This document shows positions 52,901 to 61,181 of a DNA stretch of 64,000 nucleotides, one piece after another. Source of the DNA: Galbula dea (Eukaryota; Chordata; Aves; Piciformes; Galbulidae); the NCBI GenBank assembly GCA_013399015.1, contig VWZX01004666.1:958857-1022856 (forward strand), read 5' to 3'. Each line of letters opens with the position of its first letter. The first letter of the stretch is position 1. The position numbers were made by a program, and so were the translations under genes. The notes beneath the pieces are model-generated. The model worked only from the letters and a program-made list of their open reading frames with translations. It was not told the DNA's origin and searched no databases.

Positions 52901-53703
52901 AAGTCACACCACCCCCCCCCCCAAGTTTGTGGCAAGATGAACATATAGTTGCCCTGTTTAATCTGTAACTTAAAATCTAATGTAAAAAGAAAAATTGTAT
53001 GATTAATGTTGTCTAATATATATTTAGAAGAATTTGAGCAGAACTAACTTTTCTACATGCCCAATACCTACATGGGAAGTTTTGCTGTGGTTAGTTTTCT
53101 GGTTCTAATTAGCTGGGTTTATGTGCTTTGAGTGAAACTAAGTGGGAGAACTTCAGTTTGGTTTATGCTTCAGGTAACCCTAGAAAAGTGAGAGCATGCT
53201 TTGCCTTGTTCTACTCACCATCAGTTGTTAATGTGCATTGTAGCTTGATATTTTGTCTAGTCATAAATATGCTTCCAAGCCTGATATTAATGGCTTCATG
53301 AGTGCTAAACAGACCTGATGTTTGGGAAGATAATGTGACTCTCTCAATTTTGAGAATACTTAGCATTAGAGGAGCTTTAAAGGCTGCAGTCACCTTATTA
53401 AGGAAGGAGTTCAGGAATGGCCTTTGGTCATTCTCAGCATGCTTCCTTGCATTTAAGAGTGAAAAGAGAGATGATAATGTTGTGCCTGGACTTGTCCATG
53501 TAGAGTTTAGGGTACCCTGGGGTTTTTGCATCTAACTGTAAAACAAGCTATAACATGCTTATCCCTGATTTTCTTGTTTTTCTTTCAACCATTTCAGGGC
53601 CCTGCAGGAGTCATTAAATCAAAACTTCATGCTGATCATCACCCATCGAGAAGTCCAGCGGGAGTACAACCTCAACTTCTCAGGAAGCAGTACCATTCAG
53701 GAG
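4859..53703 (+). CDS. FAF1: FAF1 coding region, 5' part (seven exons, continues beyond the window)
   Basis: Joining seven exons gives an uninterrupted 219-codon frame that I recognise as Fas-associated factor 1. FAF1 is a multi-domain adaptor that binds ubiquitylated proteins through its N-terminal UBA domain, Hsp70 and Fas-pathway partners through its N-terminal half, and VCP/p97 through its C-terminal UBX domain. It acts in ubiquitin-dependent degradation and cell-death signalling. Seen here: UBA (about residues 1-57), a Ser/Ala-rich linker (about 57-95), UB1 (about 101-172), a Pro/Ser linker (176-181), and the start of UB2 (from about 194). The full vertebrate protein is about 650 residues, so roughly one third is present. 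All junctions are GT-AG and the intron phases are 0, 0, 2, 1, 0, 2, 0. No frameshift or internal stop was found. I searched 53704-64000 for the next expected exon (continuing after Gln-Glu at 218-219) and did not see it. Confidence 0.97.
5041..5091. repeat. T homopolymer tract with one unresolved base
   Basis: A TTTC/TTTG-rich run leads into about 28 consecutive T, then GGA and a single N at 5091. This is low-complexity intronic sequence. The N marks an unresolved base call, and the run length should be regarded as approximate. Confidence 0.9.
6772..6800. repeat. 15-base tandem duplication
   Basis: The 14 bases CATACTGTTAAAGC occur at 6772-6785 and again at 6787-6800, giving a 15-base period. 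This is a short intronic duplication with no evident function. Confidence 0.9.
8625..9040 (-). mobile_element. CR1 LINE fragment, 5'-truncated
   Basis: On the + strand it begins with the reverse complement of the CR1 3' octamers (ATCATAGAATCGCAGAATGG). It continues through the characteristic 3' UTR and the C-terminal end of the CR1 ORF2 reverse-transcriptase protein. A 107-codon minus-strand frame (8714-9037) keeps the motif VVKHWNRLPREVVDAPSL, followed by LAVFKARLDVAL. CR1 is the dominant non-LTR retrotransposon of birds; copies are 5'-truncated and lack target-site duplications. This copy is a dead fragment. The left end is exact; the right end is approximate. Confidence 0.95.
10751..10809. 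repeat. 20-base direct repeat, 39-base period
   Basis: An identical 20-base T-rich unit (CTTCTATT...TTGTTCTTT) occurs at 10751-10770 and 10790-10809. It looks like a simple local duplication. Confidence 0.9.
16441..16617. repeat. Dispersed near-duplicate of about 24 bases
   Basis: CCAGCTTC...AACAACTGCC occurs at 16441-16463 and again, with small changes, at 16592-16617. The two copies are about 150 bases apart in a locally GC-richer block of intron 1. It may be the trace of an old tandem duplication. Confidence 0.6.
17331..17386 (+). mobile_element. Probable CR1 3' tail remnant
   Basis: The series GTTGGACTAGATCTCC, then CCTTCCAATCCC, then CCATTCTGTGATTGTG follows the order of a CR1 3' end in + orientation. 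Only about 55 bases are recognisable and it is diverged. Confidence 0.6.
21118..21186 (+). CDS. FAF1: FAF1 coding exon 2 (residues 16-38, UBA core)
   Basis: These 69 bases encode 23 residues with the UBA loop (CTGI) and the following helices, including IDEAITLLEQNNWDLV. This is the ubiquitin-binding three-helix core, and the Asn-Asn-Trp-Asp of helix 3 is typical of UBA domains in UBX adaptors. The acceptor is a pyrimidine-rich stretch ending tctag at 21117 and the donor is gtaagt at 21187. Both junctions are phase 0. Confidence 0.97.
21491..21520. repeat. 15-base tandem duplication
   Basis: AGTAGTATTAAGGGT (21491-21505) is followed directly by AGTAGTGTTAAGGGT (21506-21520), with one mismatch. 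Confidence 0.85.
32715..33135 (-). other. Unrecognised 126-codon frame followed by an A tract
   Basis: The minus-strand frame 33135-32755 is bounded by a stop directly before its ATG. About 25 bases after its stop codon there is a run of 15 A (minus strand; T at 32715-32729 on +). The protein is basic and rich in Ser, Pro and Lys, and I recognise no domain. A retrocopy with a tail is possible. The same tract also reads on the + strand as a polypyrimidine run before a decoy acceptor (atctcag at 32731-32737). I see no AATAAA signal, and chance is the default explanation. Confidence 0.2.
33952..34825 (-). mobile_element. CR1 LINE fragment with reverse-transcriptase C-terminus
   Basis: The left end carries reversed CR1 octamers (TCATAGAATCATAGAATGG). 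The copy then runs through the 3' UTR and about 0.6 kb of ORF2. A 159-codon minus-strand frame (34277-34756) keeps CR1 reverse-transcriptase hallmarks in order: LMKFNKSKCKVLHLG, AAQKANRTLGCIRRG, LPLYSALVRPHLEYCVQFWA, KMIRGLEHLPYEDRL. The frame is interrupted on both sides, so the copy is inactive. It is the best preserved CR1 in the window and probably the youngest. The 5' boundary is approximate. Confidence 0.95.
36868..36985 (+). mobile_element. Probable short CR1-family 3' end
   Basis: The order GGTTTAGTGGTGGGCATGG, GATGGTTGGACTCTGATCTT, GGAGGGCTTTTCCAACTATA, then degenerate GGTTCTTTTTTCTATGG-like octamers matches a bird CR1 3' end in + orientation. It is about 115 bases long and diverged. 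Confidence 0.65.
38776..38822 (+). CDS. FAF1: FAF1 coding exon 3 (residues 39-53 and part of 54)
   Basis: The 47-base exon encodes the end of the UBA domain (AAINGVIPQENGILQ). The acceptor tctccag ends at 38775 and the donor gtaagc starts at 38823. The exon ends two bases into codon 54 (phase 2), and exon 4 supplies the third base to complete a serine. No long open frame marks this short exon; it was located by protein recognition and splice sites. Confidence 0.96.
38823..41562 (+). other. FAF1: FAF1 intron 3 (2.7 kb)
   Basis: Bounded by gtaagc and ctttcag. AT-rich unique sequence with T-rich low-complexity patches (for example 39135-39170 and 39297-39310). No repeat family or additional exon was recognised. 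Confidence 0.9.
41563..41771 (+). CDS. FAF1: FAF1 coding exon 4 (residues 54-123 and part of 124; linker and start of UB1)
   Basis: This is the longest coding exon in the window, at 209 bases. Its first half encodes a flexible Ser/Ala/Pro/His-rich linker (about residues 57-90), which is the part of FAF1 expected to vary most between vertebrates. From about residue 91 it encodes the conserved PSRQIVERQPRMLDFRVEY segment, where the ubiquitin-like domain UB1 begins. This region of FAF1 is reported to contact Hsp70. The acceptor ctttcag ends at 41562 and the donor gtaagg starts at 41772. The exon ends one base into Gly124 (phase 1). Confidence 0.97.
41818..41946. repeat. A/C-rich low-complexity tract
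   Basis: About 130 bases made almost only of A runs and CCC/CCCC blocks on the + strand, just downstream of exon 4. Similar tracts occur at 56178-56231 and, as the complement, at 61136-61181. Confidence 0.85.
42631..42646 (-). promoter_or_regulatory. CTCF-like motif
   Basis: The minus strand reads CCACTAGATGGCACCA, matching the core CCASYAGRKGGCR of the vertebrate CTCF motif at every position. This is a motif match only; occupancy is unknown. Confidence 0.5.
42890..44330 (+). mobile_element. Old, heavily mutated CR1 LINE copy
   Basis: About 1.4 kb reads through the CR1 ORF2 region in + orientation. Landmarks in order: ACTTCAGGAAAGAAGATA, GGGATCTGCTTGGCAGGAGC, CTTCAAGGACAACCTCTTCA, AGAAGGGCTTCTGTGAGTAC, GACTTTAGTAAGGATTTTGA, CAGCAGTGTGCCCTTGCA, CACTGGTGAGTCTGCATCTA. 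The frame is broken by many stops and indels. It lacks the last few hundred bases of the element and is clearly older than the copy at 33952. Both ends are approximate. Confidence 0.88.
44447..44538 (+). CDS. FAF1: FAF1 coding exon 5 (residues 124-154, UB1)
   Basis: The 92 bases encode the helix and following strand of UB1, with the motifs IKHILENELQIP and MLLKGWKTGDVDD. The LLKGW segment matches the position of a ubiquitin-fold beta strand. The acceptor gtttag ends at 44446 and the donor gtaagt starts at 44539 (phase 0 after Ser154). Only 330 bases separate it from exon 6, by far the shortest intron in the window. Confidence 0.97.
44539..44868 (+). other. FAF1: FAF1 intron 5 (330 bases)
   Basis: A short AT-rich intron with gtaagt and cccctcag borders. 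Nothing else is visible in it. Confidence 0.95.
44869..44957 (+). CDS. FAF1: FAF1 coding exon 6 (residues 155-183 and part of 184, end of UB1)
   Basis: The 89 bases complete UB1 (TVLKTLHLPKNNSLYVLTPD) and then encode a Pro/Ser linker (LPPPSSSHA). The acceptor cccctcag ends at 44868 and the donor gtaagt starts at 44958. The exon ends two bases into Gly184 (phase 2). Leu-Tyr-Val-Leu is the last ubiquitin-fold strand. Confidence 0.97.
45300..45536 (+). mobile_element. CR1 LINE 3' fragment
   Basis: In order: GATTTGGACTAGATATAAAG, GTGGTGGAACACTGGAACAG, GAGTTGGACTAGATGACC, CTTCCAGCCCAAACC, and terminal ATTCTGTG octamers at 45521-45536. This is a clear CR1 3' end in + orientation, 5'-truncated to about 240 bases. 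Confidence 0.9.
45746..46055 (-). mobile_element. CR1 LINE 3' fragment
   Basis: Reversed octamers (ATCATAGAATCATT) start at 45746. CAGATCATCAAGTCCAACC, then CTTCCCTGGGGAGCCTGTTC, TTGATAACCCTTTTGGTGAG and CTACAACTACCTTTCAG follow, as in older CR1 subfamilies. Its 3' end faces that of the + copy at 45300-45536 across about 210 bases. The right boundary is approximate. Confidence 0.92.
46216..46230 (+). promoter_or_regulatory. Weaker CTCF-like motif
   Basis: TCGCTAGAGGGTGCC agrees with the CTCF core except for three positions. Motif evidence only. Confidence 0.3.
53598..53703 (+). CDS. FAF1: FAF1 coding exon 7 (residues 184-219, start of UB2)
   Basis: The 106 bases encode the linker ALQESLNQ and then the first beta hairpin of the second ubiquitin-like domain (NFMLIITHREVQREYNL), ending ..SSTIQE. 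The acceptor ccatttcag ends at 53597 and the donor gtgagt starts at 53704, phase 0. The next residues of FAF1 (about 430) are not found in the remaining 10.3 kb, so the window ends inside intron 7. Confidence 0.97.
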
Positions 53704-55636
53704 GTGAGTGCTGATTCACAGCTGAAGAATAAAGGTAGCTCCTTACAGCTACTGCCAGCTTTGTTAACCAGCGTTTCCATGGTCTTGATGCATATTCCCT
53801 TATTTCAGTAGTCTTTTTTTGGTTTAATCAGCTTGATCATTCAGATTGCTGTCATTTGATTAAAGAACTTGGCCTAAAAAGGTTTTTCTGTTAAATTATA
53901 CATAAAGGGTGTTTCTTTTTGCATTGTAGTAGCAAAATATACGAACAGTGTTTATTGAGTTATTCTAGAGTGGTGAGGAAAAGTAGTTATTCAAATGACA
54001 TATTATCTTTAGGCCCCATTAAGCTCCTTCTGTCTTCTCTTTTAATCAGGTCTATCTCCATTTTGTAGGCACCTCTACTGTTAATAGTTGCTATTGTAGT
54101 GCTGTAATTCTTACTGCCTTGGTAGCCAAATGGTCTTGTGTGTAATGGACTTCACTGCCGTTCTGTAGAATGGCCAGCAAGGGGTGATATTGTAGAGAAC
54201 TTTGTCAGAATTAAGCCCTAGAGGAACCAATACGTCTAATATGACTCTGGACTCTCAGAATTTAGATCAAGCAGTCCTTGCATAGTTTTAAAAGTCCTTT
54301 CTAAAGCCAAAGTTTGTTGTCCAGCTCTCCATGGTAAGTGTTGTACCACATGGTTTGGATGTTATTTTCCATATAACCCACCAACTTCTGGAATCATGAC
54401 AAACAGTCTAGAAATGTGAACATTCAGAATTCACATAGCAAAATATTAAGATTAAATGTTTGCTTTTCAAATTAAATGTATATTTGCTATTGGTCTAATG
54501 CACCTCAGTCTTTTAGGGTTGAAGGGATTTTGTTGAAGTGTTTCATGTCACATGCTGATACTGCGGATAGAATTATTTTAAGTTCTGTAGTATCTCACAC
54601 AACAATGAAAAATGATCATTAACTGTTTTCATTGTGAATCCTATTATTCTTAAGGTCTAAAGTCTAATCTTTCCTCTTTGTGAACTCCTGTTTTCTACTT
54701 TACCTTTCTAAATCTATTACAGTAAGTTCTAGGGTTTTTTAAAACAATAATACAAACAAATACACATACCTGCATCAGTTTGGTTTTTGAGGGGCCAGGC
54801 TTTGACTCTTTACAATTAAAACTAATTTGAATATTGCTGGAAATAAATTATCAGAATTTTTGGTTTTAATTCTCAAATGGTGAGATTCTAAAGGAAACCA
54901 CATATATGCATACTATCTATTTGGTTTTTATCTATGCTACGTCAGTTACTACTTGGCTTGTGGGTCGTAACTCAGCTTAAAAGAACCAGAAAGCTGGGAA
55001 TCTAGGCTGCCTCGTTACATACACTGAAGCTTTCTTGTTTGTTGGTAATTGCAAGTTAAAGTCAACGTGTTAACCTATAAAGTCAATGTAATTTAAATGT
55101 CAGTTATGGTTTTCCCTATTAAACAACCAAAATAAAAAACCCTCATCCTACTACCCTGGAGCCAGCAAGAGCATCAACCCTTTCTTTCTAAGTGTTACAT
55201 CCAATAGTGTATCAAATTATGAAAACCATTTCGGAGGCTAAAATGAAAAGAGAACTTTTCTGTCTGTCTGTGCAAAGTCTTGTGGAAATCACTGGGGATT
55301 TGGCTGAGGTAAAGGGGTTAGTGAACGTTTGTCTAATTATAGAAAACAAGCACTGGTTTATGTGTTAACTCCCTAATGGCTTTTTAATTTGTTTTTCTTT
55401 TTTTCTTTTAGTATAGGATGAGCCTTGTAACGAATGATTGATGAATCTAGTTAGTCTGTGTGATTTGGAGGAATCAGTGGTATCTTTCCTTCTCTCCCTT
55501 GTCTCTCTCCTCTCCAGGGGCTGTTATACATAATTTTTTCTTCACTCTTTTTTTTGCTCTCTAACAAATGCTATAAGATAACTTTCCTTCCGCTATGTTG
55601 TAACATGGGGAAGCTCTCTGTGAGTTGCAGTTGCCA

Positions 55637-55652
55637 ACCGCAAGAGGGCAGG
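55637..55652 (+). promoter_or_regulatory. CTCF-like motif
   Basis: ACCGCAAGAGGGCAGG matches the CTCF core (CCRCNAGRGGGCAG) at every position. The site is in intron 7. Motif evidence only. Confidence 0.5.
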
Positions 55653-56177
55653 AAGGACTATTCAATTATTACCTAAAAATGCTGTTCAGTGTTTTCAAAT
55701 TAGCTTCTGGTATATTAACAAAAAGGAGTATAATGGCCAAGTTATTGTTTGATTTACAGATAATTGGCATATTGCAAGGAGGAGACTTAATTTCACCCTT
55801 TTAAATTAAACAGGGAGATTTAAAAAGACATAAAATATTCATTAATGTTCAGTGATTATAAAGCAGTGGCATATATTTATTCTACCTTTATTACTGTTTC
55901 GATGGGAAAATACTGCAAATATTTCAGAAATCGACTTGGCCATACTGACAAGTTGAAATGTTTAAGCAGTGTTAATGCAATCTACTCACACGTTATATCC
56001 TATGCTGAAAGATTGAAAATGACTACATCAATTATTAAAAGAAATATTTAAAATTCTATAAATGTTCTACTGCTTGCCACACTTGGGTGCAACTGTCTCT
56101 CCAGGGCCAGTTCTTTAGTTTGTTGTTATTAGTAGTACTGTGAATTTTAAGGAATAGATATTTTTTCCAAGTGTCTC

Positions 56178-56231
56178 AAAAAATCCCCCCAACACCACAC
56201 CAAAAAAAACCCCCAACCCCACCACCCTTCC
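56178..56231. repeat. A/C-rich low-complexity tract
   Basis: Alternating A runs and CCCC/CCCCC blocks, like the tract in intron 4. Confidence 0.85.
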
Positions 56232-56686
56232 AAAACTCTCATCAATATTTTGTGATGTATTCAATGCAAAATCCAGGGAGCTTTTGGCTGCACTTTGCTA
56301 AACTACATTGCTTCAGTTCTTGTTGTCTTTTTTTTAGTGTTTAGAATGCATGTTTAAGAGTAAATTGTATTTGGATAAGTTATTTCAACAACATCTTGGT
56401 GTTAGTGGGGACACAATCTGACACAAAAATTCTCTGAGAGAAGCCTGAAGCCATAGTGCTCGTATTTGCTTCCATAATTTCTTGTGTATGAATTCAGTAG
56501 TTGGATTTTGGTTGGTACTTGAAAAATCTGTTGGTTATCTGTTTTTACCATGCTTTATCTCCATCTTCAACTGTTTATGTATTAATATTTATTTTCTCCA
56601 TTTAAAAAATGTTACATTCAGTTATAGTGATGTGGGATTATAAGCCTGTAGGGACTCTCCAGAAATGAAAAAAAAAAAAAAAAAAA

Positions 56687-56746
56687 NNNNNNNNNNNNNN
56701 NNNNNNNNNNNNNNNNNNNNNNNNNNNNNNNNNNNNNNNNNNNNNN
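56687..56746. other. Assembly gap (60 N)
   Basis: Sixty unresolved bases, preceded by 19 A (56668-56686) and followed by 12 T (56747-56758). The true length is unknown. Any open frame reported across it is meaningless. Confidence 0.99.
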
Positions 56747-59700
56747 TTTTTTTTTTTTGGTGAGTTGGGCAGGGGAGTTGTTAACTTGGAAAGGTAGTGA
56801 TAACACGTCAGTCTAAATTGCAAATTAGTGAGGTTTCTGACATCTGTTCTTGTAAAATTGCAATATTAAGTTAATTCTGAGCAGATACTGTTCTGGGATA
56901 TGTAATGGTTACTTTTTTTGATGATCTGCATTTTAAAATGGAAATCAGTAGGTTTTGTACTGGTTGGGAGACTGTAAATGCATACATTGCCAATGTATTA
57001 TGTGGTTAAATAAAGATGATTCTAACAAATTGAACTCCTGATACTTAGAAGACTAAAAGGACTTTTCTGTCTGGATACTTGTTCTTTATTCTGCTAAGAT
57101 AATTTGGAGAGAGCATCCATCAGTGGAATAAGAGAAATTTTAACTTTTGATTTGAGAAAGTATGTGTTAAATTATTACAAAGCATGGCTACGTTCAAGGT
57201 AATTTACCTTCTTTCTCATCGTGGTAAAGTTTCTGCTTCTTGGTTTTACACATTGTAATTATATTATTTGATGAAAATGAAGGACAGCCCTTTTCAGAGA
57301 AGGGAATATTTAAACATTTCGTAGAAAGCAAGTTTGTGTTCTCATCCTGGAGCAGAAAAACTAATTTGTGAAAAACTTTTTGAATTGAGTTCTTGTCACA
57401 ATAGCATCCTCCATGCTTTTTGTTGTTCTAGTCAGTGACATAGGAAAAAAAAATTTCTAACAAACTAGATAGCTCTGTTAAAAACAAGTTTGCATTTGTC
57501 TATTTTACTGTTGGTGTAGACTTTAAAGCCTTTTTGTGATTCCTGCATGCAGGGTTACTCAACTAGCCAGTGTACACGAGCTGGGACTGCTAAAGGACGG
57601 GTTAAATATGCAGAAACCTCAGACCTGTTGTGGACTGATTTTAATTTGTAACTGCTGAAGATTCCAGTTGAGAATATTAGGTAAAGCACGTACCAGGCAA
57701 TATAATTCCTAGTAAAACATAAAATCTGTGCAAACAATGCAAAGAAGATGGGTCCCTAAATACTGGCTGCCTCTGCATAGCTGCATCTGCTCTTTATTCT
57801 GTTCCTTTAGCCAATAACCTACTTGGAGGCGAGCTGCTTAGCATCTCTGTCACCTGTGTTAGGTAATATATTTGTTCTTTGTTCCCTATAGACTTAGTGG
57901 CTAAGGTAGAATATGAAAGGCAATGTATCCAATAACACTCCAGGCAGGACGGAGGAGGAACTATTTGTGCACACAACTGCTTGGGCTGAGATAAACTATG
58001 AGTTCCATGTGAACAGACCCTAATGACAGTCTGAAGTTCTTAATGCTGAATTTTCCAAAACTTTTTTCATAAGTGGATGAATGTGAAACCAGGTACAAAC
58101 CCATATTTTTATAAAGCAGACAGAAACCTTATTTAAAAGACCTAAAGGAATATATAATGTAAAAACACAGGTGTATGCATGAATTACCTCCCTTACGCAG
58201 AAAAATAATCCAGCAGAAGGTCTTACACCTTCTTCAGATCTGATTTTTGGTATCTGTATGAAATGTTTTCCAGCCAATTGCTGATGAATGAGATCATCTG
58301 CAATAAAGGTCAAACATTGTCATGGAGACATAAAATGTATATATAAATAATTTTCTTCATTTTAATGTTGCAGCTAAGAAATTATACTAAAATACATTTG
58401 CCAGAGACCAGAATATGGACACGTCCAAATATGGTAGATACATTGACACTTTCAAAACCAGTTATGTTTTATTTTGAGGTTTTTTTACTTGCTTGAAAAT
58501 TGTTGAAAACTATTCTTAAGCTAAAAAAACCCCAATAACTCACTTTTTAGTATTTAACAGGAGGTGCGCAGACATTCTACACTAATGTTCAATTATTCTC
58601 TTTGAGAAGCTAATCAAATACAATTTGGCTACTGTGATTGTACTCAAAAGTCATATTCTTTTTGGGAAATTTGAACATTTTGTTCGCTTTTTAAAGAAAT
58701 CGGTCATGTAAAAATGATATTGTTTATGGTGAGTCATAACAAGAATATACATAATTTAAACTTCTATCACTGTGATAGCCTCAGTGTTCAACAGTGTTAA
58801 ATGAGTGCCAGATAGCAAGCTAGGTTTTGACTTTTTAAATAAGAAGTGAAAAATCTCTATAAAGCTAAACCAACTTCTTGGTTTATTTTTTTGTCTTTCT
58901 TTTAAAGAAGACAAGCACATTGCTAAACTCAAATGTATTTGCTGAAAGAAATCCTTGATAAACTTTTTGTAAATGGCCATGTCTTAGGAATTATATGAAA
59001 TGGAATTTCCTTTGGAAATAAAGAGAGAATACCTTTTAGGTACCTGTTCAAAAGTGATAGCTTTATTAAGCACTTGAAATACCTTGGTGTCTGAGCGTAG
59101 AGATCTGTTTTGAAGAGGTTGTACCAATAAAGATACATAACTCTTTCTCTGCAACAGAAACAAGAATAAGAGGTAAAGGAAGGGCACTCTTCTACTTCTC
59201 TATTAATTATGAAGCTTAGTATATTCCTGACAGAACATGTTTCATAACCTGTAATTTGGTTTTAGTGGGTTTGGATGTGCATATCATTTAAAGAAACTAT
59301 CTTAAGTTATCAAAAACTAGTAAACATGGACATTTTTATATGCAAGAAAAGGCAGAGAGTAAATAATTGCACTGGTGACCAATACTGTAATAATCCTGTT
59401 TTACAATATGCACTTGACAGGTTGTAATAGTGCTAATTGAAGAGACTAATTCACACTTGCTTCATTCTATTCAAAGGCAAAATCAGCAGCTTGTTTTGCT
59501 TTTGACCAGATGGTCCTGATGAACACCTACTGTGCACTTTAAGTGCTTTACTAGAATTACAAAGGCTGGGGGCTGCGTCCGACTCAAAATGATTTGAGAA
59601 GAGAAAAAAACCTCACTGCTCAATGGATTTGGTGCAACTAAATTAATTCTAGTGGACCCATTACACATTGAGCCCCCTTTTCAAAGTGCTGAGCCTCCTC

Positions 59701-61135
59701 GTTTGTTCTGTAGCAATGAGAAAGTGAAAGGCAGATTACTGCAAACAGAAATAAAAAAAAAAAGTGCTGTGAAAAGGAGAAAAGAGGCCTTGAAGCCTTT
59801 TCATATCATTTGGGTTTTTCAAGTGCGTTATTTTTGGGGAGGGTGGATGTATGAAAAGCCAATTGGAGTTTTTTTTGTTTTAAAGTGCGCTATTTAAGTA
59901 CTATGAATATAAAAGCAAGAGCAACAGTTGACTGAGTTTACTGTGGTAAAGCTTTGTGTCCAAGGATGAATCAAATTCATTATAGTCAATGCTTTGTATT
60001 TTCATATGAATGTAGGGTTAGTTTCACAAGACTGTCTGTTTAGGATAATTATAATTTAATATTTTCCTTTCATAAAGTTATCACTGTAGATGTCTAAAAT
60101 TTGCTGAAAGCAAGGTTTGCTCTTGAATAAATTTAGAAGCACCCAAAGAGTTTGACTCCAAAGGAAGCCGTTTGATTTCCAAGGGAAGGTGAGGCATGTT
60201 CCAGTAGCGCCAAAGCACAGATTATTATAACTAATTAGAAGTCACACATCTGTTAGCTTTCAATTTGTCAGCGCTTGTAATTTTGTGTGTATGTTTCTAT
60301 CTCCCTTCTTTTCTCTCCTTCTCTGTGTCCATTACATTGCATCTGTAAGGGTAGTTGAATTTGAGAGAGGCTCTCAGAGGATAAGGATCAATTTATTTGA
60401 ATTGGAAGGTATTGAGGAGTCATTGTTATAATTTTGGTTATAGCTTCAGCTCATGTGAGTTGTCCTTATTTTAGAAGTAATCATGTTGAATTGAATGGCT
60501 TTGCTCATGTAATTTAAGGATGCTAAGGATTTTGGGGATCAAGACCTAATTTAAAAGCCTGAATTTAAAAAAACCTGCAATTAAAACCATCGCTTGCTAT
60601 CCTGATTTTGAATATTTGCTATGTTTTACTTTCAGAGCAGAAAATTTTTATGCAGGGCTTCTGTCATAATGCTAGCTATTAAAAAGGTGTTAGCACGAAA
60701 TGACAAGAAAACCTAAGCAGCTTTATGAACGTATTAAACAGCTTTGTCTCTAGTTCCCATTATTTAAAGTGGAAAGCAGTACTCTGCAACTAAATAGCAT
60801 AGCACTGCTATCTGTATAAATGATATACAGTTGAATAAAAAAATGAAAAATTAAAGTTAGCATTTTTGCTATTAAAAATTTACCACTTGTAAATTAAAGT
60901 GTATTAGAGCATAGTTTAAACTTTCTATCCTGTGTTAACTATAATATGTCACTTCTATTATTGCATAATATACACTTATTAAAAAAATTGTTGAGTTGCT
61001 GATTTGTTTTCAAACAATGAAATTTTTATTTGTGTAAATTATAGTAAGCACAGTGTTCTCTCATGTTTTCTCATCAAACAACCCAATTATACTTATAAAT
61101 AGTGAGGTGCTAATGAACTGTTTTTCTGGAAAAGT

Positions 61136-61181
61136 TGTTGGGGTTTTTTTTGTTGTTGTTGTTTTGGGGGTTTTTTTTTAA
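61136..61181. repeat. G/T-rich low-complexity tract
   Basis: T runs, (GTT)n and GGGG/GGGGG blocks; this is the complementary counterpart of the A/C-rich tracts at 41818 and 56178. Confidence 0.85.

Larger units (their letters stand above)
44958..53597 (+). other. FAF1: FAF1 intron 6 (8.6 kb)
   Basis: Bounded by gtaagt and ccatttcag. Two CR1 pieces face each other tail to tail near its start (45300-45536 and 45746-46055). A CTCF-like motif (46216-46230) and a run of 11 C (52912-52922) follow. The stretch 47600-48600 is somewhat GC-richer, but no repeat family or gene could be assigned. The remainder is AT-rich unique sequence. Confidence 0.9.

Noticed and set aside
53526..53811. Two + strand frames overlapping FAF1 exon 7
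   Set aside because: One is an out-of-frame reading of the exon; the other reads the exon in frame but runs past the real donor at 53704 into intron.
54168..54190. Further CTCF-like match (GCCAGCAAGGGGTGAT)
   Set aside because: A key G in the core is replaced, so the match is too weak to list.
56618..56823. Minus-strand frames through the gap
   Set aside because: They cross 60 unknown bases and have no meaning.
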